64,000 nucleotides of DNA, from assembly GCA_000238975.1 (NCBI GenBank), contig CP002295.1:434001-498000 (forward strand). Reading direction: 5' to 3'. The notes beneath the pieces are model-generated. The model ran no database searches. It was not told where the DNA came from and saw only the letters and a program-made list of their open reading frames with translations. Positions 35,294 to 43,517 of this stretch are shown piece by piece (the first letter of the stretch is position 1; every line of letters starts with the position of its first letter). This stretch comes from Serratia symbiotica str. 'Cinara cedri' (lineage in GTDB: Bacteria; Pseudomonadota; Gammaproteobacteria; Enterobacterales; Enterobacteriaceae). A program made the position numbers and the translations under genes.

Positions 35294-36094
35294 ATGCTAA
35301 AACGAACTTATGCCATAAGATATGCTGCAGGTCAGCCAGTTAAGCAAATTTTTTCTGGTACAATAAATCAATCATTGCCAATAGCCACTGCATTACCTAC
35401 TGTAGGTGTCCTACGAGTAATGGTGTGGAATATTTTTAAGCAGCGACGCTCTAATTGGCTTTCAGTACTCAAAAGTTACGGTAAAGATACGCAATTATTA
35501 CTTTTGCAAGAGGCGCATACGACTCCTGAATTAGTTAGTTTTGCTATCGCTAACTATTTAGTCACAGATCAGGTGCCAGCATTAGTATTGCGACAGTATC
35601 CATCTGGTGTGATGACGTTATCTGTAGTATATCCGGTATATTGTTACCCTTTTATTGAACGAGAGCCCTTACTGCGCTTAGCAAAATCAGCTTTGATTAC
35701 TGTTTACCCATTGCTAAATGGCCAGTTATTAATGGTTGTAAATATCCATGCTGTAAATTTTAGTTTAGGTATTGAGGTTTATAGTAGACAGTTATGGCCA
35801 ATTGGCGCGCAAATTATAGATCATCATGGACCAGTGATTATGGCTGGAGATTTTAATGCCTGGAATCGTAAACGTATTAATGCATTATATGAGTTTGCTG
35901 GTGGTATGGCTTTACGTGAAGTAAGTTTTCTTGATGATCACCGGCGCAAGGCTTTTGGTCGACCGCTAGACTATGTATTTTATCGAGATTTGCAGATGGT
36001 GAAGTCATCAGTTTTAGAAACTAGTGCATCAGATCATAATCCATTATTAGTAGAATTTCACTCGGAGCCAGTTAGTGATAGGGTTCATGCTTAG
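35294..36094 (+). CDS. yafD: endonuclease/exonuclease/phosphatase family protein YafD
   Basis: A member of the EEP (DNase I-like) fold family. From ATG at 35294 it is 266 residues, the same as E. coli YafD. Visible signatures: [11 protein letters not shown] (N-terminal metal Asn), [13 protein letters not shown] (catalytic Glu), [21 protein letters not shown] (Asp/Asn pair) and the terminal [10 protein letters not shown] (Asp-His). This set predicts a metal-dependent phosphodiesterase or phosphatase; the natural substrate is unknown. The start was chosen because AGGTG lies seven nt before it and the N-terminus [13 protein letters not shown] aligns with E. coli; a GTG at 35285 overlaps the ribosome-binding site. 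A yafE relic follows, as expected from E. coli order. Confidence 0.94.
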   Translation: MLKRTYAIRYAAGQPVKQIFSGTINQSLPIATALPTVGVLRVMVWNIFKQRRSNWLSVLKSYGKDTQLLLLQEAHTTPELVSFAIANYLVTDQVPALVLRQYPSGVMTLSVVYPVYCYPFIEREPLLRLAKSALITVYPLLNGQLLMVVNIHAVNFSLGIEVYSRQLWPIGAQIIDHHGPVIMAGDFNAWNRKRINALYEFAGGMALREVSFLDDHRRKAFGRPLDYVFYRDLQMVKSSVLETSASDHNPLLVEFHSEPVSDRVHA

Positions 36095-36672
36095 AAATAA
36101 AGATATATTAAATGATTAATTTATAAGGTGTATTTTAAATGGAATTTTTATTACTAATTTTATTAGGTTATTTTATTTGTTATTTATCATTTGGATAGCG
36201 CTCATAATCATTATGCTTTACACCGTAAGGATGAGCTACTTATTTTGTTAGTCAATAAATTAGCGGTAATAAGATATATAGTATATCTGCCGGCATAGGT
36301 ACTTGGATATGTGGTTAAGTTTTGTATTTTAATAAATATATTTAGTTTAATACTAGTTTGAAGGTTATCACTATTGTTAATAGTAGAATGCGGTATATTA
36401 TAATAAATATTAAGGCTATATTAGATCAAGATCATGCTTGATAAGTTATGTTTAATCACCTAAAATAGAATGCTGTTATTACTTAGTGTTTGCAAATATT
36501 TTTCGGATTTATAATACTTTTAATTGGTAAGAAGTTTTGATTCTGTAAATTACTTTTTAAATTTTTTACTTACTGATAATGATTAGTACAGTATTAAAAA
36601 TATATTTTTCATTAACTATTACTAAATAAATCACTATATTTTTTTAAAAAAGCATTGTTTGAGTTATAGCTT
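36095..36672. other. yafD-mltD convergent intergenic region with a yafE relic
   Basis: 578 bp. The first half contains a coding-like patch interpreted as a yafE relic; the rest is AT-rich. No clear terminator for either neighbour is visible. Confidence 0.6.
36167..36330 (+). pseudogene. yafE: possible relic of yafE (SAM-dependent methyltransferase)
   Basis: E. coli has yafE directly after yafD on the same strand. Here a GC-richer patch reads YHLDSA...KDELLILLVNKLA in one frame and, after a frame change, SISAGIGTW, which resembles methyltransferase motif I (hydrophobic-D-x-G-x-G-x-G). The order N-terminal helix then motif I is right for YafE. Stops and a frameshift exclude function. The match is short and from memory, so this is a tentative call carried by synteny. 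Confidence 0.35.
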
Positions 36673-37656
36673 TCAATTTTTATTTAATAAATTGCTCAAT
36701 TGAGCAACATATCCTTTAGGTATCATAATATAATGGGGGCCATTAGGAGCAGTAATGCCCTTTTTATAGCCTGGATTATAATCTTCTAATCTAGTGATAG
36801 AAAGTCCAGCGCTCTTAGCGGCCTGTGCTAGTCGCATCTGTTTCCTAAAATCAATACGAGCTAATGCACGGTTTTCATCAGTCTTAGGAAGTTTAACACC
36901 GTACTGCTTGCTATGTTTAATAATGTCACTTAGTGCCAGTATTTTTGGAACATAAATTGAGGTTTCACGTGGTAGTGACAATGTCCAGAAATTAGTTGGT
37001 TTGCCTTGGCGTTTATTTACCTTTACCGCTTGCATTATGCGACCTTCCCCACTATTATAAGCGGCTACTGTAAGCAGCCAATCGCCATTAAATATGTGAT
37101 TTAAGTGTTGCATGATATCAAGTGCGACATTCGTCGAGGCTACTATATCACGTCTTCCATCATACCATTGATTATTCTTTAAACCGTAATTACGGCCTGT
37201 TTGTGGAATAATTTGCCATAGTCCTGCGGCATCAGCATTTGATGTAGCATGTGGGTTAAAGGCGCTTTCCACGATTGGTAGGAGCGCTAATTCCATTGGC
37301 ATATTACGTTGTTTAACTTGTTTTACTATCCAGTACATATAAGGTTCTGCTCGTAATGTTACAGTATAGAGAGCGTTATTATTTTGCAGGTACTTGATCT
37401 TTTGATCACGGATACGAGAGTTTTCTGGCACTTTCATTTTTAATTCATCTCTAATAGAATTCCATAGATCTTTTTGTGCCAAGTAGTGATCGGTAGGCCA
37501 TTTTTTAGAGTGATCTAGATTATTTGTTATATATTTTTTTGCTGTAGCCGCTGAATACAAAATTTGCGTATGATATTTTGTAGGCAGTACGTCTTGCTGG
37601 TATGACTGGCATCCTGCTAGTAATACTGATGTCAGAATTATTTCTTTAGCCTGCAT
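36673..37656 (-). CDS. mltD: membrane-bound lytic murein transglycosylase D, shortened (no LysM repeats)
   Basis: MltD cleaves the glycan strands of peptidoglycan with formation of anhydro-muramyl ends. The N-terminus is a lipoprotein signal: MQAKEIILTSVLLAGC, with LAGC as lipobox and Cys16 as the lipidated residue, predicting outer-membrane anchoring. The SLT domain is complete: LALLPIVESAFNPHATS with catalytic Glu130, AAGLWQIIPQTGRNYGL, and LLTVAAYNSGEGRIMQA. The protein ends at residue 327, just after the conserved GPHYIMIPKGY segment, whereas E. coli MltD (452 residues) continues with two LysM peptidoglycan-binding repeats. No LysM-like sequence is seen after the stop. The catalytic part therefore seems kept and the binding repeats lost. 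Gene context (yafD side, then yafS) matches E. coli except that gloB is absent between mltD and yafS. Confidence 0.93.
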   Translation of the reverse strand: MQAKEIILTSVLLAGCQSYQQDVLPTKYHTQILYSAATAKKYITNNLDHSKKWPTDHYLAQKDLWNSIRDELKMKVPENSRIRDQKIKYLQNNNALYTVTLRAEPYMYWIVKQVKQRNMPMELALLPIVESAFNPHATSNADAAGLWQIIPQTGRNYGLKNNQWYDGRRDIVASTNVALDIMQHLNHIFNGDWLLTVAAYNSGEGRIMQAVKVNKRQGKPTNFWTLSLPRETSIYVPKILALSDIIKHSKQYGVKLPKTDENRALARIDFRKQMRLAQAAKSAGLSITRLEDYNPGYKKGITAPNGPHYIMIPKGYVAQLSNLLNKN

Positions 37657-38722
37657 ATATGTATCAATTTAGTGACTTAAAAGACAAGTAATCATACTTG
37701 GATATGTCAAGTAACACAACTAAAAACGTAGTGGTAACATCTATATAAATCTGGATTAAATAAAATATTATGAAACTAATTTTGTAGTTACTTATTGTAG
37801 TTACTTGAGCCCTAATTTATTTTTAAAATTATATTATTTAAAATTATCATCACGTAAAATAAATTAATTTTTGATATGATTACTATGGTAATGGTATATT
37901 TAGTTAATTTAATCTTAATATTATTATATATTGTAAATATTAATAGATCTCTTGACCTTTTGGAGGAAATAGATATCATAAAGCTTAGAATGTATATATT
38001 TACAAGAAAAATAAACTAAGTCATCATACGGATGAGTTGCAAGATTTATTTCAATAATGAATATATGTTTTTCGTGACTTGCAAGTAGTTTTTTATATAT
38101 AGAGTTATACAATAGTATTCCATAGCATGGATAATATGCTCTGCAAAATATTATGCAAATTAATATTTTCTTATTGTATTTATGCATCATAAATTAATTA
38201 ATGTATTACATATATGTAATAATGAAACTAATATTCAAATATTAAAAATTTTTTAAAATATATAAAATATTTATTTTATAAGTTTTAAGTAGCTAATTTA
38301 AATTAATAGATATAAAATATACACAATGGTATTGTATTACACTTTTATTAAATTCTGTGCATCATACATGAGTGATCATTTATTTCATATTTTTACTATT
38401 ACACATTATAACATTTATGACATTCACTACTATTATCTATAGCTAGTATATTAGTATGGTTAATTAGGATAGATGTTGCAAGTTATGTAATGATGCTAGT
38501 GTGATACTAATAGTAATACATTAATAAAGTTATATCAGATATTAGTTTTAGTCAGTGTTATAATTTAAAGATCGTTGGTTTTTGTTTAGTTAACATGCTT
38601 AAAGATTTATATTGGTTATTACGTTATTTAAAATAATTATTTTGTACAGCGAGAATTATAATTAGCTTTATCTTTGCCTGCTTTTTAATAATAAATTGAA
38701 ATAACATAGAAGATAATAAATC
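37657..38722. other. mltD-yafS divergent region (former gloB position)
   Basis: 1066 bp. In E. coli gloB occupies this place. Here there is only a minus-strand frame of 88 codons (37924-38190), described separately, in otherwise AT-rich DNA. Confidence 0.65.
37924..38190 (-). CDS. hypothetical ORF, 88 codons, doubtful
   Basis: The frame encodes a basic, Tyr- and Ile-rich peptide with a hydrophobic N-terminal third and a less AT-biased stretch reading HIFIIEINLATHPYDDLVYF. I do not recognise it. It is not similar to GloB, which E. coli has at this position. There is no ribosome-binding site before the ATG at 38190. By rough estimate one or two open frames this long are expected by chance in the deserts of this window, but the slightly GC-richer middle makes a gene or relic possible. 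Confidence 0.2.
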   Translation of the reverse strand: MMHKYNKKILICIIFCRAYYPCYGILLYNSIYKKLLASHEKHIFIIEINLATHPYDDLVYFSCKYIHSKLYDIYFLQKVKRSINIYNI

Positions 38723-39457
38723 ATGAAATCAGTCCATATTTTACAGAATCGTACTAATCCACTATCATGGTCTGAACTTCCGTGGGGGGAATGCTACCGT
38801 GAGACGCTCGAGCAAGAGTTGCAACCATGGTGGCCAAAGTTATTCGGTTTTCATCTGCTTAAGCTTGGTGATCTTAGTGTCCCATTAGTGACAGATAAAT
38901 GCGGAATATTGCATCAAGTGAATGTGGGCTTGGCGGGGTCTGGTTTACAAGTAATTGCCAAAAGTTATCCACTTCCTTTTATAACTAAGTCAGTTGATGC
39001 TTGTTTGTTGGCGCATACGTTATGTTATGCAGAAGATCCTTGTCGTCTATTGCGTGAGGTTGATAGAGTATTAATTGATAATGGTTGGTTACTAATTAGT
39101 GGCTTTAATCCATTTAGCTTATTAGGCTTATATACGTTACTTCTTTGGTTACGAAAGCACGGGCTACGAAAGCACGAGCCTTATATTAGTTATACATTTA
39201 GTCAGATTCGTATACTAAATTGGCTTAGTCTTCTAAATTATGAAGTATTGCATCAAGCACGTTTTCATGTGATACCTTGGGAGCACAAAAGTGATAAATT
39301 TCTTTGTGCTCACTTATTGGCTCTAGGTTGTATGAGCGTAATCGTAGCGCGTAAGCGTACATCACCATTAACACCAACACGACTAAAAAGATGTACAAGA
39401 AGGTCATCGCTTGATCATGCAATAGGCGTTATTAAGAGCTATCGGAATTTTTCTTAA
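38723..39457 (+). CDS. yafS: class I SAM-dependent methyltransferase YafS
   Basis: A 244-residue protein (E. coli 240) of unknown substrate. Conserved parts: [34 protein letters not shown] at the start, [28 protein letters not shown] (the motif typical of UbiE-like methyltransferases after the binding loop), and [15 protein letters not shown]. The usual glycine-rich motif I is weak, as in E. coli YafS. Around residues 143-152 an in-frame 15-bp tandem duplication (39151-39165, 39166-39180) gives [10 protein letters not shown], not expected from the family. The 3' end overlaps the convergent rnhA by four bases, a tight arrangement also known in E. coli. Function in the symbiont is unknown. Confidence 0.9.
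   Translation: MKSVHILQNRTNPLSWSELPWGECYRETLEQELQPWWPKLFGFHLLKLGDLSVPLVTDKCGILHQVNVGLAGSGLQVIAKSYPLPFITKSVDACLLAHTLCYAEDPCRLLREVDRVLIDNGWLLISGFNPFSLLGLYTLLLWLRKHGLRKHEPYISYTFSQIRILNWLSLLNYEVLHQARFHVIPWEHKSDKFLCAHLLALGCMSVIVARKRTSPLTPTRLKRCTRRSSLDHAIGVIKSYRNFS
39151..39180 (+). repeat. in-frame 15-bp tandem duplication inside yafS
   Basis: ACGAAAGCACGGGCT is followed by ACGAAAGCACGAGCC (two mismatches), adding five codons without shifting the frame. Confidence 0.8.
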
Positions 39458-39921
39458 GTTTCTATCTGATAACCAATATCCTCCTTAACTGGGTTGCGAG
39501 CAGCGGCACGCGCTAATATATCACATCGTTCGTTATCTGTATTTCCAGAATGTCCTTTGACCCATTTCCATGTAATAGTATGATTTTGAATTACTAAGTC
39601 TAAATGTTGCCATAAGTCAACATTTTTTACGAGTCGCTTATTCGATGTCTTCCAGTTTTGTTGTCTCCAATGAATAATCCACCGAGTAATGCCTTGGCGT
39701 ACGTATTGACTGTCAGTGCTAAGTATTACTACGCAAGGCATAGTTAATGCCTCTAACGCTACGATTGTTGCCATTAATTCCATGCGGTTATTAGTAGTCA
39801 TTTGATAACCCATGCTTAAGGTTTTTTCTACTTGTTTATAACGTAATATTGCGCCGTAACCACCTGGTCCAGGATTGCCGAGGCAAGAGCCATCGGTGAA
39901 AATCTCTACTTGCTTGAGCAT
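39454..39921 (-). CDS. rnhA: ribonuclease HI
   Basis: RNase HI degrades RNA in RNA-DNA hybrids and helps remove primers and R-loops. From ATG at 39921 the protein is 155 residues, exactly the E. coli length, beginning [23 protein letters not shown]. The four metal-binding carboxylates are visible: Asp10 (FTDGS), Glu48 (NNRMELMA), Asp70 (STDSQYV) and Asp134 (NERCDILA); the basic handle [15 protein letters not shown] and the catalytic His (KGHSG) are also present. A longer frame exists upstream to 39987 but its extra 22 residues are not part of the family, and an AGAG lies just before 39921. It is divergent from dnaQ with about 70 bp between starts, as in E. coli. Confidence 0.97.
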   Translation of the reverse strand: MLKQVEIFTDGSCLGNPGPGGYGAILRYKQVEKTLSMGYQMTTNNRMELMATIVALEALTMPCVVILSTDSQYVRQGITRWIIHWRQQNWKTSNKRLVKNVDLWQHLDLVIQNHTITWKWVKGHSGNTDNERCDILARAAARNPVKEDIGYQIET

Positions 39922-39993
39922 CTCTGTTAGACTCTTTAGATAATAAATTTTAAAATCAATTCTTACATGAATAATAATTACGAGCATTATAAT

Positions 39994-40740
39994 ATGACTC
40001 CAAGTACAGTGAGACAGATTTTTCTTGATACCGAAACTACAGGCATGAATAAACTAGGGGTGCATTATGAGGGACACCGTATTATTGAAATAGGTGCAGT
40101 GGAGGCAATAAATCGTCGCATAACTGGTCGACATTACCATGCTTATGTTAAGCCAAATAGGTTGGTAGATCTTGAAGCTTATAATATACACGGCATAAGT
40201 GATGAGTTCTTGGCTGATAAACCCACTTTTAATCAGATTGTTGATGATTTTCTTAATTTTATTCGCGGTTCTGAGTTAATCATCCATAATGCTATGTTTG
40301 ATCTTGGTTTTTTGGATTATGAATTTCGCTTACTAGAGAAGGTAATACCGAAGATTGAGGATGTATGTAATATTGTCGATAGTCTTGTGATTGCACGCCG
40401 TTTGTTTCCGGGTAAGCGTAACAATCTTGACGCATTGTGCAGTCGCTATAATATAGACAATAGAAATCGTACGTTGCATGGTGCATTGCTTGATGCTGAT
40501 CTTTTAGCAAAAGTTTATTTAGCAATGACTGGGGGTCAGATATCTATAATATTCCAAATGGAAGGCGACATCCATTATAATATAGATGCCGCCCAGGATA
40601 TCCAGCGCATAATACGCCCAGAGATGGATATAAAAGTCATCTATGCTAGTGATAAAGAGTTAGCGTCTCATGAAAGATATTTGAATCTGATTATGGAAAA
40701 GAGTGGTAGTTGCTTATGGCAAAAGATATTACTAGAATAA
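39994..40740 (+). CDS. dnaQ: DNA polymerase III epsilon subunit (3'-5' proofreading exonuclease)
   Basis: Epsilon proofreads within the Pol III core. The DEDDh motifs are intact: DTETTG (Exo I), [14 protein letters not shown] (Exo II), and [14 protein letters not shown] with the catalytic His (Exo III). The clamp-binding segment after GG reads QISIIF, a variant of the E. coli QTSMAF. The C-terminal tail that binds the polymerase subunit ends [11 protein letters not shown], similar to the E. coli GGSCLW end. ATG at 39994 (248 residues; E. coli 243) is preferred over 39967 because it gives the eight-residue lead before [11 protein letters not shown] seen in E. coli and has CGAG upstream. Retention of proofreading argues that high mutation bias here is not simply due to loss of epsilon. 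The tRNA-Asp gene that follows in E. coli is absent. Confidence 0.97.
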   Translation: MTPSTVRQIFLDTETTGMNKLGVHYEGHRIIEIGAVEAINRRITGRHYHAYVKPNRLVDLEAYNIHGISDEFLADKPTFNQIVDDFLNFIRGSELIIHNAMFDLGFLDYEFRLLEKVIPKIEDVCNIVDSLVIARRLFPGKRNNLDALCSRYNIDNRNRTLHGALLDADLLAKVYLAMTGGQISIIFQMEGDIHYNIDAAQDIQRIIRPEMDIKVIYASDKELASHERYLNLIMEKSGSCLWQKILLE

Positions 40741-40775
40741 AATTCTATCTAATAATATAGATATTATTAACGTTA

Positions 40776-40799
40776 AAGATCTTACATGTGATCTTTATT
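40776..40799 (+). terminator. probable dnaQ terminator
   Basis: TAAAGATC, an eight-base loop, then GATCTTTA follows the dnaQ stop by roughly 40 bp and leads into TTATATG. The stem is eight perfect pairs; the T tail is poor, so termination strength is uncertain. Confidence 0.4.
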
Positions 40800-41039
40800 A
40801 TATGTTTAGTTTTCATCATATTACCTATTACAATATGTATTGTATCTACTTTGTAAATCATTAACTTTTGTTCTAATAGATTTTAGCATTAATCCATGTA
40901 GTTATAATAATTTTATTATGCACTCTCTACGTGTTTTACTATTATTTTAATGTGTATATATAATTTATTTATTCTTTAATTAATAACAAATAAATTCTTT
41001 TATTATATAATACTTTTATAAAAGTATTATATATATTTC

Positions 41040-41068
41040 ATTACAATACATGTATAATGTATTGTAAT
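41040..41068. other. perfect 12-bp hairpin
   Basis: ATTACAATACAT (41040-41051) pairs exactly with 41057-41068 around GTATA. No T run follows. It is part of a cluster of inverted repeats between dnaQ and bamE. Confidence 0.55.
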
Positions 41069-41321
41069 ATCAAATGTTTTTTAGAAAAGATTAGTATTTT
41101 ATAATTATAGTATACATGAAGCGTATGAATACATAACAATAATTGTTATGTATGTTTAATGTGATTAATAAAGATAAGGCAAGTGTTTAATCAATAAAAA
41201 TATAAAATATTTGGTAACTGTGAACGCAATAAGTTTATAAATTATTAAAGGTATAAGATTTTTAATTACAGTAAGGTTTATTGTTATCGACATATGATTT
41301 TATTTAAGAAAGGTAATTATT

Positions 41322-41675
41322 ATGCTCTGTAAAATACTATCAGCTTTTACTATAGCTTTTATTATACTAACTACTGGTTGTTCTTTTTTTGAGAAAATAG
41401 TGTATCGGCCTGACATTAGTCAAGGAAATTATCTAACTTCACCCGATGTAGTAAAAATTAAAAAAGGTATGACTCAGCAGCAGGTAGTTGATATATTGGG
41501 TACCCCAATGCTACAAGATCCATTTGGTGCTCAAATATGGTTTTACATATTCCGTGAAGAGAAGTCTGGTTACGGACGCATTAATCAGTATACCTTGACT
41601 TTGGTATTTAATAGCATTGGCATATTGAAAGATATTCAGTATAAATCTACGCTCAGTAAATACTTAATAGAGTGA
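41322..41675 (+). CDS. bamE: outer membrane protein assembly factor BamE (SmpA)
   Basis: BamE is a small lipoprotein subunit of the BAM complex that folds beta-barrel proteins into the outer membrane. The 117 residues (E. coli 113) start with a lipoprotein signal, hydrophobic segment then TTGCSFF with the lipidated Cys at about residue 20. Family marks follow: VYRPDISQGNYL, KIKKGMTQQQVVDILGTPMLQDPFG and WFYIFREE. ATG has AAAGG about eight nt upstream. It is convergent with rnfH (66 bp apart). In E. coli recN and nadK precede bamE on the same strand; here they do not, because the bamE-ssrA block is inverted relative to nadK. Presence of BamE, MltD and LPS genes shows that the outer membrane is kept. 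Confidence 0.96.
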   Translation: MLCKILSAFTIAFIILTTGCSFFEKIVYRPDISQGNYLTSPDVVKIKKGMTQQQVVDILGTPMLQDPFGAQIWFYIFREEKSGYGRINQYTLTLVFNSIGILKDIQYKSTLSKYLIE

Positions 41676-41741
41676 CTTGTATTATCTAGTTAACTAAATA
41701 AACATAGACGCAACCGTCACAAGTGAGCCCTTAAATATGTC

Positions 41742-42023
41742 TTATTTTTTTATTTTTCCCCGCAAGTTACGAATTTTTTTAGGATCAGCAATGAGTGGTC
41801 GATAAATTTCTATTCGATCACCATTTTTTAGTAAATGGTCCAGTTTTACCGGATGACTATATATCCCTAGTTTATTGTTTTGCAGATTAATATCTGTACG
41901 CAGTTCTAGTAATCCGGAGTTATGAATCGCTTCTCCAACATTGCTGCCTGTCTTTAGTTGCACTTTATAAAGATATTGACGCTCTGGTAAAGCGTAAACT
42001 ATTTCAACCTCTATCTCAGACAT
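41742..42023 (-). CDS. rnfH: RnfH family ubiquitin-like protein
   Basis: A 93-residue protein (E. coli RnfH 96) of the UPF0125 family with a ubiquitin-like beta-grasp fold. Visible blocks: [20 protein letters not shown] at the start, [38 protein letters not shown] near the end. Its role is unresolved; in E. coli it lies immediately after ratA and has been discussed as a partner of RatA or of the Rnf complex. CGGAG lies five nt before the ATG at 42023. The upstream ratA is a pseudogene, so if RnfH worked only with RatA it would be expected to erode as well; its intact frame suggests an independent role or recent loss of ratA. Confidence 0.93.
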   Translation of the reverse strand: MSEIEVEIVYALPERQYLYKVQLKTGSNVGEAIHNSGLLELRTDINLQNNKLGIYSHPVKLDHLLKNGDRIEIYRPLIADPKKIRNLRGKIKK

Positions 42024-42484
42024 TGTAACTCCGTTTTTCTCTTTAGATCAGATCTCGTATTATACTATTTGATAATAAATGCTAGTTCAGTTAGTCTTTT
42101 CGCAAACTTAAAATCTAGATATGATCTTATCTTTTAGATTTTTGGAAAAACACCAGCTACCAATGAGTTCTTATAACTAGCTATTCACTATAATCAGCTA
42201 TTGACTAATGGTAGTATAATATTCTCATTATCTGATGTTATGTCACATATAGTAATAGTTTTACTAATACTAGTCTTAGTAAGATTTATTAATCATGTCA
42301 ATAATTATTTATTAAAAATATTAATTATTAGATGATTGATATAATCAAATAAAATATTGAGATAAGTATGAATATTATATAATGTATAAAATAATTCATA
42401 CATTTGCTTAGCACTAACAGTACTAGCACTATATGGTACTAATGCAAAATTATTCATCTGGGTTATATATTTTTTATTAGACAT
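42024..42484 (-). pseudogene. ratA: ratA pseudogene (START-domain ribosome/ubiquinone-associated protein)
   Basis: Located exactly where E. coli has ratA, directly upstream of rnfH on the same strand and facing away from smpB. One reading frame, beginning at ATG 42484, still shows the family from end to end: FALVPYSA then QMYELFYTLYNIHTYLNIL (E. coli ALVPYSAEQMYQLVNDVQSYPQFL), TKTSISKTITICDITSD (SKAGISKTFTTRNQLTSN), LVNS, KNSLVAGVF (KKLIGGWKF) and YLDFKFAKRLTELAF (HLDFEFTNKLIELAF). Seven in-frame stops (three TGA, two TAA, two TAG) interrupt it and the C-terminus is shortened by about eight codons, but no frameshift was needed to follow the whole gene. A six-residue insertion follows PYSA. 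The remaining 5' portion to the first stop is 58 codons. Confidence 0.88.
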
Positions 42485-42622
42485 TAAATTTATAAGAAAT
42501 ATTATTTATCTATACTTGAATAAAAATAAGTAATGCACATATATGGATAAAACACGAAATTATACTAGCAATGAACAGTACATGATTTCTTTTGTGATTA
42601 AGTTTAGTACAATGCATTTATT

Positions 42623-43105
42623 ATGATAAATAAAAAAACACATAAATATAATTTTGTCACTATTGCACAAAACAAGCGCGCGCGTTTTGAATATTTCATC
42701 GAAGAGGAAATAGAAGCTGGTATATCATTAGAGGGTTGGGAAGTCAAATCGCTACGAGCAGGTAAAGCTAATCTTAGCGATAGTTATGTGACATTTTATA
42801 ATCATGAAGCTCATCTTTTTGGTGTCACTATCATTCCGCTTAGTGATGCTTCATCGCATGTATTATGTGATCCAATACGTACTAGAAAACTGCTACTGAA
42901 TAAGAGTGAGTTAGAGTTTCTCAGTGGTCGTGTAAATTATAAGGGGTATACGGCTATAGCGCTTTCTATATATTGGAAAAAAGTTTGGTGTAAAGTTAAT
43001 ATCGGCATCGCAAGAGGTAAGAAGGAACACGATAAGCGTGCTTGCATCAAAAATCGTGAATGGCAAAAGATAAGATCTTATATCATAAAAAACACTAATC
43101 ATTAA
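42623..43105 (+). CDS. smpB: SsrA-binding protein SmpB
   Basis: SmpB binds tmRNA and delivers it to stalled ribosomes for trans-translation. At 160 residues it equals E. coli SmpB. The oligonucleotide-binding barrel shows [39 protein letters not shown], then [12 protein letters not shown] and [34 protein letters not shown]; the basic C-terminal tail that enters the mRNA channel is present ([16 protein letters not shown]). There is no clear ribosome-binding site before the ATG at 42623. The tmRNA gene follows 49 bp downstream on the same strand, as in E. coli, so both components of the rescue system are present. Confidence 0.97.
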   Translation: MINKKTHKYNFVTIAQNKRARFEYFIEEEIEAGISLEGWEVKSLRAGKANLSDSYVTFYNHEAHLFGVTIIPLSDASSHVLCDPIRTRKLLLNKSELEFLSGRVNYKGYTAIALSIYWKKVWCKVNIGIARGKKEHDKRACIKNREWQKIRSYIIKNTNH

Positions 43106-43134
43106 TCTTTTTATTCAATAGAATAAGCTGTTAG

Positions 43135-43140
43135 TATAGT
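43135..43140 (+). promoter_or_regulatory. candidate -10 element of ssrA
   Basis: TATAGT lies 14 bases before the mature 5' end of tmRNA, allowing a short leader. No good -35 hexamer is evident at 17-18 bp spacing, so the assignment is tentative. Confidence 0.35.
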
Positions 43141-43154
43141 ATGTAGGATTACTT

Positions 43155-43517
43155 GGGGCTGATTATGGATTCGACGGGATTTGCAAAACCTTAGGAGCAT
43201 GCCGAGGTACGGCTGGCCTCGTAAAAAGCCGTAAAAAATAGTTGCAAACGATGAAAACTACGCACTAGCAGCCTAATAAGTTGCTTAGAGCCCTTTCTCC
43301 CTAGCCTTCGCTCTTAGGACGGGGATCAAGAGAGGTTCAACCTAAAAGAGATCGCGTGGATATCTTGTCTGAGGTTAAAGCGTTAAATGAAATCAGACTA
43401 GTTTGCTAGTGGCGTGTCCATCTGCCACGCGCAAGTGAATATAAATATTGGACTAAGCATGTAGTGCCAACGGAGTAGCAGTTTCGGACGGGGGTTCAAA
43501 TCCCCCCAGCTCCACTA
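43155..43517 (+). ncRNA. ssrA: transfer-messenger RNA (tmRNA)
   Basis: The 363-nt sequence matches E. coli tmRNA in length and nearly throughout. The 5' GGGGCTGATT and 3' CAGCTCC form the tRNA-like acceptor stem, the T arm GGGGG-TTCAAAT-CCCCC is intact, and the tag frame (43244-43273) encodes ANDENYALAA followed by TAA, identical to the E. coli degradation tag. The pseudoknot segments (CTCTTAGGACGGGGATCAAGAGAGG; GATCGCGTGG) are well kept. The unusual point is the last three bases: after the discriminator A at 43514 the DNA reads CTA, where enterobacterial tmRNA genes encode CCA. Charging with alanine needs CCA, so the end must be trimmed and rebuilt by the CCA-adding enzyme. No clear terminator follows. 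Confidence 0.97.

Larger units (their letters stand above)
40741..41321. other. dnaQ-bamE intergenic region with a series of hairpins
   Basis: 581 bp containing four hairpins in succession: TAAAGATC/GATCTTTA about 40 bp after the dnaQ stop, a 14-15 bp one within 41005-41034, a perfect 12-bp one (41040-41068) and a 10-bp one (near 41129-41155). It is also one edge of the inferred bamE-ssrA inversion. Confidence 0.6.

Noticed and set aside
36139-36198. Nineteen-codon hydrophobic frame with AAGGTG upstream, after yafD
   Set aside because: Overlaps the yafE relic in another frame and ends at once; no sign of an independent gene.
39922-39987. Upstream extension of rnhA
   Set aside because: The extra residues are not in the family; the inner ATG at 39921 gives the exact E. 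coli length.
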